Assembly: GCA_964577825.1 (NCBI GenBank)
Contig: CAZOBJ010000023.1
Span: forward strand, 1-38,254
DNA from: CAZOBJ01 sp964577825
GTDB lineage: Bacteria; Planctomycetota; SZUA-567; JAFGNG01
Length of the DNA: 38,254 bases
Reading direction: 5' to 3'
Shown here piece by piece: positions 1 through 8,063 of this stretch. Each line of letters opens with the position of its first letter. Positions within the stretch are counted from its first letter, which is position 1. The translations under genes and the position numbers were made by a program. Under the pieces are notes generated by a model, which was not told where the DNA came from, did not search any database, and saw only the letters and a program-made list of their open reading frames with translations.

Positions 1-137
1 GCCACGATGATCTCCGACGGCGCGGGCCAGGCGTCCTGCGCGGCCAGGGCCTCCATAAGGGCCCGGGCGATGAGCGCCTCTTCGTTGTGCGCGGGAAAGA
101 TCATGGACAGGCCGGGCACAGCGTCCATCGTCGTCAT
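1..137 (-). CDS. Family 2 glycosyltransferase, N-terminus only (cut by window edge)
   Basis: Reading leftward from an ATG at 137 gives 45 residues that run off the window with no stop. The peptide carries the family-2 glycosyltransferase start: a hydrophobic strand, then PAHNEEALI at about residues 15-23, and a second strand EIIV just before the expected DD of the nucleotide-binding motif. An AAGGAG ribosome binding site lies at 152-147, nine bases before the ATG; a second in-frame ATG at 128 is possible but less well spaced. The gene is divergent from the glycosyltransferase operon that starts at 388 and probably belongs to the same surface-glycan locus. Donor and acceptor cannot be judged from this fragment. 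Confidence 0.8.
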   Translation of the reverse strand, partial: MTTMDAVPGLSMIFPAHNEEALIARALMEALAAQDAWPAPSEIIV

Positions 138-176
138 GCCGTCGTGCTCCTTGCTCCGCTCCGGGTCGCGCAGGGC

Positions 177-205
177 ATAATAGCCGTCCGGATACCTCTG
201 GACAA
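177..205 (-). promoter_or_regulatory. Sigma-70-like promoter for the leftward glycosyltransferase
   Basis: On the minus strand TTGTCC (205-200) is followed after 17 bases by TATTAT (182-177). The predicted start of transcription, near 170, gives a leader of about 33 bases that includes the AAGGAG site. Confidence 0.55.
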
Positions 206-331
206 GGGGATGCCTACGATTCCGCGAGCGGCCCGGCCGCCAGGCCGGCCTGCAAGCAAAGAGCGCGACGGCGCGCCAGAGAAGCGCAGGGCCGCAGAGG
301 CGCCTAGAGGGGGCAAAGCGGCGCGTAGGGC

Positions 332-360
332 TTGACCCGGCCTGTGTGCGCCCCTAAGGT
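332..360 (+). promoter_or_regulatory. Possible promoter of the rightward glycosyltransferase operon
   Basis: TTGACC (332-337), then 17 bases, then TAAGGT (355-360). The -35 is good and the -10 weak (3 of 6). It would give a leader of about 20 bases before the GTG at 388. The rest of 138-387 shows no convincing gene. Confidence 0.4.
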
Positions 361-387
361 AGAAGGCCCGGCCTGGGAGGTGCCTGC

Positions 388-1521
388 GTGCACATTCTGT
401 ACACGAACTTCCACCGGGACTGGGGCGGCCAGGCCCAGCAGGTCCTCCTGCTCGCCAGGGCTATGGCCGCGCGCGGTCACGGTGTCACGGTGTTCAGTCC
501 GCGCGAGAGCGCGCTCGCCGAACGCGCGGCCGAGGAGGGGCTTGCCGTGGACGCGAGCTGCCGGTTCCTGCGCGGACTGCGGCCCGCGTCGCTGGCGCAC
601 GATGCCCGGGCGCTGTGCCGCGCGGCGGTCCAGGACGAGGCGCAGGTCCTGCACGCGCACGGGTCCCAGGACAACTGGACCGCCGCGCTGGCGCTCATGG
701 GGCGGCGGGCGCGCACGGCGCTCGTGCGCACCAAACACAACACCTACCCGGTCCGCCGCCACGCGGCGAACCGATGGCTGTACAACCGCGCCAACGCGCA
801 CGTGATTGCCGTAGCGGGCCCGATCCGCGACGAACTCGTTGCGGGCGGGTTCGTGTCCGAGGACCGAGTGAGCGTCATCCACGCGGGCCTGGACGACGCG
901 TTCGCCCAACGGCCCCGGTCCGACCCGCAGGCCGTGCGGACGGAGCTCGGCATCCCGGCCGAGGCCCCGCTCGTGGGCCTGGTGGCGCGTCTGGCCCCGG
1001 ACAAAGGGCAAGATACGCTTCTGCACGCGGCCGGCCGCGTGCGTGCGGTTGTGCCGGGCGCGCGCTTTCTGCTCGTGGGAACGGGCGGAGACTGGGACCG
1101 CATCCGCGCGCTCATCCACTCGATGGACCTGGAGAACGCAGTCATCTGGGCCGGGTTCCGCACGGACGTGGCCAGCGTACTGGGGGCCCTGGACGTCTCG
1201 GTCCTCGCCGCGCGCGACTGCGACGCATCGAGCACGGTCGTGAAGGAATCCATGGTCCTGGGCGTGCCGGTCGTGGCCAGCGACATCGGGGGCACGGCCG
1301 AGATCCTCGAACACGGAGCGTGCGGCCGGCTGGTGACCCCGGGTGATGCCCAGAGCCTTGCCCAGGGGATTATCGATACGCTCACGGACCCCGAGACCAC
1401 GGCCAGGCGCACGCAGCGGGCCCGCGGAGCCGTGACCGCCTACTTGGCCGGGACAATCGCCGAACGGACCGAGTCCGTGTATCGCACGGCCATCGCCCGC
1501 GTCCAGGCCGCGCGAGGATAG
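388..1521 (+). CDS. Family 4 glycosyltransferase, first of the operon
   Basis: A 377-residue GT-B enzyme expected to move a sugar from a nucleotide donor to a growing surface glycan in the cytoplasm. It has the N-terminal GGQAQQ acceptor-domain loop (residues 13-18), the strand GLVARLAPDKGQ (197-208) that begins the C-terminal Rossmann domain, and GVPVVASDIGG (292-302). In the EX7E donor-site motif the first Glu is replaced by Asp279, while Glu287 is kept. The GTG start has GGGAGG seven bases upstream. It resembles the next gene, including a shared AANRWL segment, which suggests tandem duplication. The following gene starts three bases after its stop. Sugar specificity cannot be told. Confidence 0.88.
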   Translation: MHILYTNFHRDWGGQAQQVLLLARAMAARGHGVTVFSPRESALAERAAEEGLAVDASCRFLRGLRPASLAHDARALCRAAVQDEAQVLHAHGSQDNWTAALALMGRRARTALVRTKHNTYPVRRHAANRWLYNRANAHVIAVAGPIRDELVAGGFVSEDRVSVIHAGLDDAFAQRPRSDPQAVRTELGIPAEAPLVGLVARLAPDKGQDTLLHAAGRVRAVVPGARFLLVGTGGDWDRIRALIHSMDLENAVIWAGFRTDVASVLGALDVSVLAARDCDASSTVVKESMVLGVPVVASDIGGTAEILEHGACGRLVTPGDAQSLAQGIIDTLTDPETTARRTQRARGAVTAYLAGTIAERTESVYRTAIARVQAARG

Positions 1522-1524
1522 GCC

Positions 1525-2679
1525 ATGGCCGACCGCCTGCGCATCCTTCACCTGTGCAGCGCGCGCGAGTACGTGGGCGAGGCCGGCCGCGTCGTGGACC
1601 TCGCCCAGGCGCTGCGCGAGCGCGGGCACGAGGTCGAGGTCATCGGTCGCCGGTCCCATAGCGTGGTCGACCGCGCCGGGCGGCGGGGGCTGCCGTGCAC
1701 AGCGGCGCACATGCGAAGCCGGTTCCACCCCTGGCTGGACCTTTCGGATGTCCGGCTGATCCGCGCGCGTATCCGGACCGTACAGGCGCACCTCGTGCAC
1801 ACGCACCGGGGCAAGGACCACTGGCTGGCCGCCGCCGCGCTCGCGCGCCTGCGCGCGCGTCCGGCGCTCGTGCGCACGCGGCATGTCGTGACCCCGATCC
1901 GCGCGCATGCGGCCAATCGGTGGCTCTTCAGCCGCGCCACGAACGGACTCGTGTGCGTCAGCGAAGCCGTGGCCCGTGCCGTGGCCGCCTCGGGCCTGCG
2001 GATCCCGGGCCCTGCGACGGTCATCCCGGGCGGCACGGACCCGCGCGAGCTGCGCACGAGCGCGCCCGATGGCCCGCAACAGCTGCGCCGGCGCCTCCAT
2101 ATCCCAGAGGACGCGCCGGTCATCGGGTGCCTGGCCCGGCTGGCGCCGATCAAGGGACAGGAGTACCTGGTGCGCGCCCTGCCCCGTGTGCTCGCCGCGC
2201 ACCCGAACGCGGTGTGCGTGTTCGCGTTCTCGCGCAAGAGCGGGTACCGCGACCGCCTCGAAGACCTGGTCCGCGAGGTAGGCGTGCGTGAGGCGGTGCG
2301 CTGGGTCGGCCAGGTGGAGCGGATCGGCGACTTCCTGCGGCTCGCGCAGGTCGGCGTGCTCGCGAGCATCGGGTCCGAGGGGTGGAGCCGCGCGGCCGTG
2401 GAGTTTATGGCCGTGGGCCGGCCGGTGGTGGCCACGTGCGTCGGGTCCCTGCCCGAGATCGTCACGCAGGGCGCGACTGGGCGGCTGGTGCCGGCGCGCG
2501 ACCCAGAGGCCCTGGCCGAGTCGATCACCGCACTGCTCAACGACCCGTCCACCAGCGCGGCCCTGGGCGAAGCGGGCGCCGCGCGCGCGGCCCGATACTA
2601 CACGATCGACCAGTTGGCCGACGCAACGGTCGCCTTCTACCGCATTGTGCTCGCCGACCGGAAGGAAGCGGACCGATGA
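1525..2679 (+). CDS. Family 4 glycosyltransferase, second of the operon
   Basis: A 384-residue GT-B glycosyltransferase. The C-terminal half has CLARLAPIKGQEYL, then GSEGWSRAAVEFMAVG with a complete EX7E donor-site motif, then GRPVVATCVGSLPEI. The N-terminal half is closest, within this window, to the preceding gene (shared AANRWLF/Y and TRH/TKH segments). The ATG start follows the preceding stop by three bases, so translation is probably coupled. Its own stop overlaps the start of the third glycosyltransferase. Likely role: adding one sugar of an O-antigen, capsule or glycolipid chain. Donor and linkage are unknown. Confidence 0.88.
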   Translation: MADRLRILHLCSAREYVGEAGRVVDLAQALRERGHEVEVIGRRSHSVVDRAGRRGLPCTAAHMRSRFHPWLDLSDVRLIRARIRTVQAHLVHTHRGKDHWLAAAALARLRARPALVRTRHVVTPIRAHAANRWLFSRATNGLVCVSEAVARAVAASGLRIPGPATVIPGGTDPRELRTSAPDGPQQLRRRLHIPEDAPVIGCLARLAPIKGQEYLVRALPRVLAAHPNAVCVFAFSRKSGYRDRLEDLVREVGVREAVRWVGQVERIGDFLRLAQVGVLASIGSEGWSRAAVEFMAVGRPVVATCVGSLPEIVTQGATGRLVPARDPEALAESITALLNDPSTSAALGEAGAARAARYYTIDQLADATVAFYRIVLADRKEADR

Positions 2680-3803
2680 CGAGCGCGCGCCCGGAGCGCA
2701 TTCGCGTGGTGCACGTGATCGGCGCCCTGCCCGTGGGCGGGGTGGAGCGCAACCTGCTGCGCGTGCTTCCGATGCTGGACCGAGACCGATTCGAACTTTC
2801 GGTTGTGACCCTGCGCGAGCGGGGTGAGCTCGCCGACGACATGGAGGCCCAGGGCGTGCCCGTGACTTTCAAGTACATGCGCACCCGGTACGACCCCGCG
2901 AGCCTGTGGCGGCTGGCCCGGCACCTGCGCACGATCGGGGCGCAGATCGTACACTGCCATATGCGCCGCGCGAACACGAGCGGACGCATCGCGGCCATGC
3001 TCGCGCGCGTGCCCGTGCGCCTGGCCCACGAGCGAGACCTGGGCCTGGGCAAGCGCAGGCGCCACTACCTGGTCGACCGGCTCCTCGCCCGGTTCAACGG
3101 TCCGGTGCTGTGCGTAACCCAGGCGGTGCTCGAGTACAACCATGCGCGCTCGGGCATCCCGCGAGGCCGGTTCCTGGTCCAGTACAACGGCATCGACGTG
3201 GCCGAGCTTTCCCCTCCCTGCACACCGGCCGAGGCCAAGCGGTCCCTGGACCTGCCCATGGACCGGCCGGTCATCGGGTGCATCGGACGGCTCCACCGGA
3301 TCAAGCGGATCCCCCTGCTCCTCGACGCGTTCGCCGAGCTCAGGCACACGCCGCCGCCGATGCTCGCGCTCGTGGGTGAGGGCAAGGAGGCCCCGGCCCT
3401 GCGCGACCGCGTGCGCGCGCTGGGGATCAAGGACCGCGTGCGGTTCCTGCCCTGGCAGCGCGACCTTGCGCGGGTCTACCGAGCCTTCGACGTCACCGCG
3501 CTCACGAGCCAGAGCGAGGGGATCGCGAACGTGCAGCTCGAGAGCCTGGCCGCGGGCGTACCGCTTGTGTCCACGCGCGTGGGGATCGCGGCCGAGGCCC
3601 TGGAAGAGGGAGCCCACTATCTGGCCGTCGACCCGATCGCGGCGGCCGTGCGCGACGGACTGGCGCGAGCCTTGCAGCCCGACACGCGGGGTCGGCTCGT
3701 GAGCGCGGGGCGGCGGGCCGTGCAGGCCTTTGACCTTTCGGTCCAGCGCGACCATCTGGCCGCGCTCTACGAACGACTGATTGCCGAGGCGAGCGATCGA
3801 TGA
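2676..3803 (+). CDS. Family 4 glycosyltransferase, third of the operon
   Basis: A 375-residue glycosyltransferase. The reading frame is open upstream into the previous gene, but the real start is the ATG at 2676. It forms an ATGA overlap with the preceding stop and has GGAAGG about ten bases ahead. The protein begins with a Rossmann strand and the loop LPVGGVERNLL, typical of GT4 enzymes acting on lipid-linked or glycan acceptors. The donor domain has CIGRLHRIKR and the intact EX7E motif SEGIANVQLE followed by GVPLVST. It is followed, again with an ATGA overlap, by an acyltransferase, so sugar and acyl additions are co-translated here. Confidence 0.88.
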   Translation: MTSARPERIRVVHVIGALPVGGVERNLLRVLPMLDRDRFELSVVTLRERGELADDMEAQGVPVTFKYMRTRYDPASLWRLARHLRTIGAQIVHCHMRRANTSGRIAAMLARVPVRLAHERDLGLGKRRRHYLVDRLLARFNGPVLCVTQAVLEYNHARSGIPRGRFLVQYNGIDVAELSPPCTPAEAKRSLDLPMDRPVIGCIGRLHRIKRIPLLLDAFAELRHTPPPMLALVGEGKEAPALRDRVRALGIKDRVRFLPWQRDLARVYRAFDVTALTSQSEGIANVQLESLAAGVPLVSTRVGIAAEALEEGAHYLAVDPIAAAVRDGLARALQPDTRGRLVSAGRRAVQAFDLSVQRDHLAALYERLIAEASDR

Positions 3804-4768
3804 GTAGTCGGACGCTCTCACGCATGATGCGCAATCTGCGCTGGCGCGTGGCCACCCCGGTCTTGCGGGTGGCGCCGGGCCTAATGGTGCGCCTCAGCCG
3901 CCGCGGCCTCATGGCCTGGGGCCGGGCCCTGGGCACGCTGGCCTACGCCCTGGCTCCACGCGAGCGCTGGCGCGCGTTCGACCACCTGAGCCTCGCGTTT
4001 CCGCACCGCTCCGGGGCCTGGATCCGGGCCTGCGCGCGGCGCAGCTTCGAGAACCTGGCCATCGGCTTGCTGGAGACGCTCATCATCCACCGCCTCTCGG
4101 ACGAAGCGGTGCGCGAGCTGCTCGTGAATCCCGAGGAGCTCGAGCAGTTCATCGCCGCGCATCAAACCCCGCCCGGGCCCCTGGTGGTGACCGGACATTT
4201 GGGCAACTGGGAGCTCTTGGCCTCCCTGTGCGCGCGATTCGGGGGCTCGGTGCGGGTCGTGGGCCGGCGCATGCACGAGCGCCATCTCGACGACCTGTTG
4301 ACCGCCTTGCGCGCGGCCGGCGGGGTGGAGGTCCTGCGCGCGGACGAGTCGCCCCGGGCTATGATCGACGCCTTGCGCAAGGGGACCGGCCTGGGAATCC
4401 TGCCCGACCAGGACATCAGCGAGCTCGAAGGGGTTTTCGTGGATTTCTTCGGCCGAGAGGCCTATACTCCCACTGCGCCGGCCAGGCTGGCGCTGGTGGC
4501 GCGGGCGCCCCTGTACACCATGTTCCTGTTGCGCGAAGGCGACCGATTCCGCGTGCGCATCGAGGGGCCGCTCGGGGACGCGGTCTCGTTTTCGAGCCGG
4601 GACCGAGACGCGGCGATCCTTCGGCTGACCCAGTTGTGGACCGACTCGCTGGAACGCGCGGTCCGCGCCGCGCCCGACCAGTGGGTGTGGATGCACCGCC
4701 GATGGCGCAACACGCCCGACCGCCTGGCTGGTCGACGCGCAGCGGGCCGGGTCGGCCGCAAGCGCTAG
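3800..4768 (+). CDS. Lipid A biosynthesis (LpxL/HtrB family) acyltransferase
   Basis: A 322-residue member of the LpxL/LpxM/HtrB family, inner-membrane enzymes that transfer an acyl chain from acyl-ACP to a lipid A precursor or a related glycolipid. The HX4E catalytic motif is HLGNWE (His133, Glu138). Other family marks are GILPDQDI, the VDFFG segment, and the C-terminal WVWMHRRW where the E. coli enzymes also have a Trp/Arg-rich motif. The start overlaps the preceding stop (ATGA). Being embedded among glycosyltransferases is unusual for a housekeeping lpxL. It may acylate the glycolipid built by this operon, for example a mannoside-like lipid, rather than lipid A itself. Family assignment is firm; substrate is inferred. 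Confidence 0.88.
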   Translation: MSSRTLSRMMRNLRWRVATPVLRVAPGLMVRLSRRGLMAWGRALGTLAYALAPRERWRAFDHLSLAFPHRSGAWIRACARRSFENLAIGLLETLIIHRLSDEAVRELLVNPEELEQFIAAHQTPPGPLVVTGHLGNWELLASLCARFGGSVRVVGRRMHERHLDDLLTALRAAGGVEVLRADESPRAMIDALRKGTGLGILPDQDISELEGVFVDFFGREAYTPTAPARLALVARAPLYTMFLLREGDRFRVRIEGPLGDAVSFSSRDRDAAILRLTQLWTDSLERAVRAAPDQWVWMHRRWRNTPDRLAGRRAAGRVGRKR

Positions 4769-4800
4769 GCGCTCGCAACCGCCAGCGAACGGAGACCGCC

Positions 4801-5946
4801 ATCGTCCGGATCCAGCGGGCCCTGTACCTGACGCCCAGTCTTGCGTACACGGGTCCAACCCACAACGCGCTGAGCCTCGCCCGCGCGCTTCGCACGCGCG
4901 GGGTGGAGTGCCTCACCCTATCCGCGGCCGGCGGAGACGCAGAGGCCGCCTTCCGAGCCGACGGACTACCGGCGGAGACGAACCGGTACGTCGGCATCCC
5001 TCTGCTCGGGCACGGGGCCCTGCGCCGGGCCCGGGGCTTCCGGGCGCAGGTCGTGCACGCGCACGACGCGAGCATGGCCCGCCGCGCCCGGCGGCTCGCG
5101 CACGCGCTGCGCGTGCCTTGCGTGGTTACGGTGAATCGGCGCCTCGGCCCCAAGGACCGCCTTCCGCCGGACATGCAGAGCACAGCCCTCGTGGCCGTAT
5201 CCGACGCGGTGCGCGCAGAACTCATCCAGTCCCAGCGGATTCCGCGTCAGACGGTCAGCGTGATACCCAACGGGGTGGACCTATCGCGCTACGTGCGCCC
5301 GGAACCCGAGGCCTCGCCGGATCTCGGCACCGCCGCGGCCGAGGCAGGCGCGACGCCGGTCGTGGGCACGTTCGGCAGGCTCATTCCGGAAAAGGGGCAG
5401 GCCGCATTCCTGCGCGCCGCGGCCCTCGTGCACGCCAAGCGGCCGGAGGTCGAGTTCCTGGTCATGGGCAGCGGGCCGGACATCGCGAGGTTGCGCCGCC
5501 TGGCCCACGAGCTGGGTGTGGATAGGCGAGTGACCTTCGCCCCGGGCGCCAGCTTTGCAAGCATGGGCGCGGGCAGGAGCGCCGCGCCCCAGGAGGCCCT
5601 GTACCTGCGCGACCTCGACGTATTCGTAGAGCCGTCCACTCAGGAGGGCCTGGGTCTGTCCGTCATCCAGGCCATGGCCTGGGCCAGGCCGGTCGTGGCC
5701 TGCGGGGTCGGCGGCCTGTACTCGCTCATCGAAGACGGGGTCTCCGGGCTCCTCGTACCCAAGGAGGACCCGCAGACCATGGCGGAGTCGATCCTCTCGC
5801 TACTCGACGATCCGGTCCGCGCCGCGGACATGGGCGCGCACGCGCGCGAGCGCATCGCCGCGGCGTTCAACATCCGCGACATAGCCGACAGGCACCGCCG
5901 ACTCTACCAAGAGCTCGCCGGCGCCGGCCGACAGGGAGAAACCTGA
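4801..5946 (+). CDS. Family 4 glycosyltransferase with apparent ATC start
   Basis: About 381 residues. The N-terminal strand RALYLTPSLAYTGPT aligns with normal GT4 starts, but no ATG, GTG or TTG is in frame between the preceding stop (4768) and this strand. An ATC at 4801 is preceded by GGAGACCGCC, the same leader that stands before the ATG of the alpha-galactosidase at 14201 and, nearly, of the DHH gene at 32949. ATC is therefore the likeliest start, or a mutated or misread ATG. The nearest ATG in frame is 4702, inside the acyltransferase gene, and would add residues that look like an out-of-frame shadow. The donor domain has GTFGRLIPEKGQ and EGLGLSVIQ, where the second Glu of EX7E is Gln. 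Confidence 0.75.
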   Translation: MVRIQRALYLTPSLAYTGPTHNALSLARALRTRGVECLTLSAAGGDAEAAFRADGLPAETNRYVGIPLLGHGALRRARGFRAQVVHAHDASMARRARRLAHALRVPCVVTVNRRLGPKDRLPPDMQSTALVAVSDAVRAELIQSQRIPRQTVSVIPNGVDLSRYVRPEPEASPDLGTAAAEAGATPVVGTFGRLIPEKGQAAFLRAAALVHAKRPEVEFLVMGSGPDIARLRRLAHELGVDRRVTFAPGASFASMGAGRSAAPQEALYLRDLDVFVEPSTQEGLGLSVIQAMAWARPVVACGVGGLYSLIEDGVSGLLVPKEDPQTMAESILSLLDDPVRAADMGAHARERIAAAFNIRDIADRHRRLYQELAGAGRQGET

Positions 5947-7250
5947 TGCGCCTGCCCGAGTCCACGCGCGCGCGGCGCCTGGCCCTGGCGCTGCTGATTC
6001 TGGCCATGGTCGCGTTCTGGCCCAAGGCGGCCCCGAGGTCGGTGCGAAGCGACCTCCGCCGCTACTACCACGCCGGCCGCACCGCGCTCGAGGGCGGCAG
6101 CATCTACGCGGCCTGGGGCGGGCTCCAGTTCAAGTACCTGCCCGTGTTCGCCCAGTGCGTGGCGCCCCTGGGCGCGCTCGATCCGCTGCCCGCTGCGTAT
6201 GTCTGGTACCTGGTGCAGGCGGGCGGGTACCTCGTCATGCTCCTGGTCACCTGTCGGCTCGCCGACCCGGACGGCGAGCATCGGCTGGCCACCGGGCTCG
6301 CCGCGGTGGCCGTGTCCTCGCGCTTCTTCGTGGACAATGCGCGGCTCGGGCAGGTCAACATCCCCGTCGCCGCGCTCGCGTTCGCGGGCGCGTGGTGCGT
6401 GGTGCAGAACCGCCAGCGGATCGGGGGCGTGCTCACGGGCTGGGCGGCCGCGCTCAAGTTCATGCCCGCGGTGCTGGTCCTCTACTACCTGTACAAGCGC
6501 CGCTGGCGCGCATTCACCTACGGGTTCCTGGCCCTGGCCGTGCTGGCCGTGCTGGCCCCGGCGCTCACCTGGGACTGGGGCCCCAGCCGGCGCATGCTCG
6601 CCGGGTACGTGGCCCGCCGCAGCAAGATGGTCCGCTCTCTTCCCGCCGAGGACGCCCCGGGCCAGAGCGTCCCCGCCTTGCTGAACCGGTACCTGCGCGA
6701 TGTGCGCGCGAGCTCCCTGCACGAGCGCGAGGACCGCGTGTATCGGATCAACGTGGCGGATCTGTCTCTGACAACGGTCAATATCCTGGCGCTGGCCGCC
6801 GTGCTGGTCCTGACCGCCGTCATCGCCTGGCGCGTGCGCAGGCCCCTTCCCTCCACGGCGACGGCCGCCGCGGGGGCGCAGCTGGGGCTTGTGTTCATCC
6901 TGCTCCTCTTGGTGAGTCCGGAGGCCCGGCCCGCGCACTTCGTCACCCTGATACTGCCCGCAGGCGTGCTCGGCGCGCGCCTCGCCCGCAGACGCGGCGA
7001 CCGGATCGACGCGCTCCTGTACGCGGGCGCGCTCGTGGCCATTCTGGGCACGAGCTCCAGCCTGGTGGGCGACGCGCTCGGGTCCTATGCCAAGGCGTAC
7101 GGCGCCATCTTCCTGGGCACGGTCCTGCTGGCCGTGGGGTGCTGGCGAGCCCTGCGCACGGACCGCGCCGCCTCGGAACAGGCCGAGCGAGCCGCCGAGC
7201 GCCCGCCCTCTGCGCACACGGATGCCGATGAGCCGCCCCCGGCGTCTTGA
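5946..7250 (+). CDS. GT87/DUF2029-family membrane glycosyltransferase
   Basis: A 434-residue polytopic membrane protein of the GT-C fold, similar to the DUF2029/GT87 family that includes mycobacterial polyprenyl-phosphomannose-dependent mannosyltransferases. Diagnostic pieces are SDLRRYYHAGRTALEG with an acidic loop residue near the first membrane segment, FKYLPVFA, NARLGQVNIPVAAL, and ALKFMPAVLVLYYLYKRRW. At least eight hydrophobic segments are visible, ending about residue 400, followed by an acidic, Pro-rich tail. The ATG overlaps the preceding stop by one base (TGATG). It probably adds a sugar on the outer face of the inner membrane from a polyprenyl-phosphate donor; the sugar is unknown. 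Confidence 0.8.
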   Translation: MRLPESTRARRLALALLILAMVAFWPKAAPRSVRSDLRRYYHAGRTALEGGSIYAAWGGLQFKYLPVFAQCVAPLGALDPLPAAYVWYLVQAGGYLVMLLVTCRLADPDGEHRLATGLAAVAVSSRFFVDNARLGQVNIPVAALAFAGAWCVVQNRQRIGGVLTGWAAALKFMPAVLVLYYLYKRRWRAFTYGFLALAVLAVLAPALTWDWGPSRRMLAGYVARRSKMVRSLPAEDAPGQSVPALLNRYLRDVRASSLHEREDRVYRINVADLSLTTVNILALAAVLVLTAVIAWRVRRPLPSTATAAAGAQLGLVFILLLLVSPEARPAHFVTLILPAGVLGARLARRRGDRIDALLYAGALVAILGTSSSLVGDALGSYAKAYGAIFLGTVLLAVGCWRALRTDRAASEQAERAAERPPSAHTDADEPPPAS

Positions 7251-7986
7251 CCCCAGCATTGCCCGCTATGTGTCCGACCCGGTCATTGCCCGGACCTATG
7301 ACCGCACGTTCGCGTACAACCCGTTGTTCGCCTCGGACGCCGCGTTCGTGGACGCGCATGTGCGTCCGGGCGCGCGGGTCCTGGACCTGGGCGCGGGCAC
7401 GGGGCGGCACGTCGTGCAGCTCGCCCGGCGCGGGTGCCGCGTGGTGGGCCTGGACCTCTCGGCCCACATGCTCGCCCTGGCACGCGACAAGCTCGCCGAG
7501 GAGGGCCTGCGCGCCGCACTCGTGCAGGCGGACATGCTCCGGCTCCCATTCGCGCCCGGGCCGCGATTCGACGCCATTCTTCTCATGTTCAGCACGCTCG
7601 GCCTGGTGCATGGAGCCGCGGCGCGCGAGGCGCTCGTAGCGTGGGCCGCCCGCCTGCTGGCGCCCGGTGGAGTGCTCCTGGTGCATGTGCACAACCAGGA
7701 CTACGTGCGCAGTGCCCACCGGACCGTGAGCGCGCGCGCGACCGAGAAGGTCGGCCAGATGCTGGGCCTGCTCGAACCCGGAGACCATATCGTGCGCAAC
7801 TACCGCGGCCGCGTGGACTTGCGGCTCCATTCCTTCACACGTGAGGAGCTCGTGGACCTGCTCGACGGCGCGGGCCTGCGCGTGCGCGAGCTCGTGGGAC
7901 TCAACGACCGGCGCGACGGCCCGTGCACACACGCGGACGTGGACCGGTTCGCTAACGGGTTCCTGGTGGCCGCCCAGTGCAAATGA
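7228..7986 (+). CDS. SAM-dependent class I methyltransferase
   Basis: A 252-residue methyltransferase of the Methyltransf_11/25 type. Motif I is VLDLGAGTGRHV at about residue 50, followed by the acidic end of strand 2 (VVGLDLS) and a PFAPGPRFDAIL region. Later strands carry LLAPGGVLLVHVHN. The gene overlaps the end of the membrane glycosyltransferase by 23 bases, and no clear ribosome binding site is seen, so translation is probably coupled. An ATG at 7222 is equally possible. It closes the operon begun at 388 and may methylate a sugar of the glycan or its terminal residue. The substrate is inferred from context only. Confidence 0.82.
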   Translation: MSRPRRLDPSIARYVSDPVIARTYDRTFAYNPLFASDAAFVDAHVRPGARVLDLGAGTGRHVVQLARRGCRVVGLDLSAHMLALARDKLAEEGLRAALVQADMLRLPFAPGPRFDAILLMFSTLGLVHGAAAREALVAWAARLLAPGGVLLVHVHNQDYVRSAHRTVSARATEKVGQMLGLLEPGDHIVRNYRGRVDLRLHSFTREELVDLLDGAGLRVRELVGLNDRRDGPCTHADVDRFANGFLVAAQCK

Positions 7987-7990
7987 GCGC

Positions 7991-8019
7991 TTGCCTCGTC
8001 CCGCCCGGCAGCGTATAGT
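7991..8019 (+). promoter_or_regulatory. Sigma-70-like promoter of the STN lipoprotein gene
   Basis: TTGCCT (7991-7996), 17 bases, TATAGT (8014-8019). Transcription would begin near 8026, leaving a leader of about 38 bases to the ATG at 8064. This separates the next gene from the glycosyltransferase operon. Confidence 0.65.
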
Positions 8020-8063
8020 CAAGTAGGGTGAAGGGGGAACGCACAGCCGCACGGAGGCCTGGC

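Noticed and set aside
304..2202. Long leftward open frame opposite the first two glycosyltransferases
   Set aside because: Low-complexity Arg/Ala/Gly/His-rich translation with no family match; a shadow of GC-rich third-position bias.
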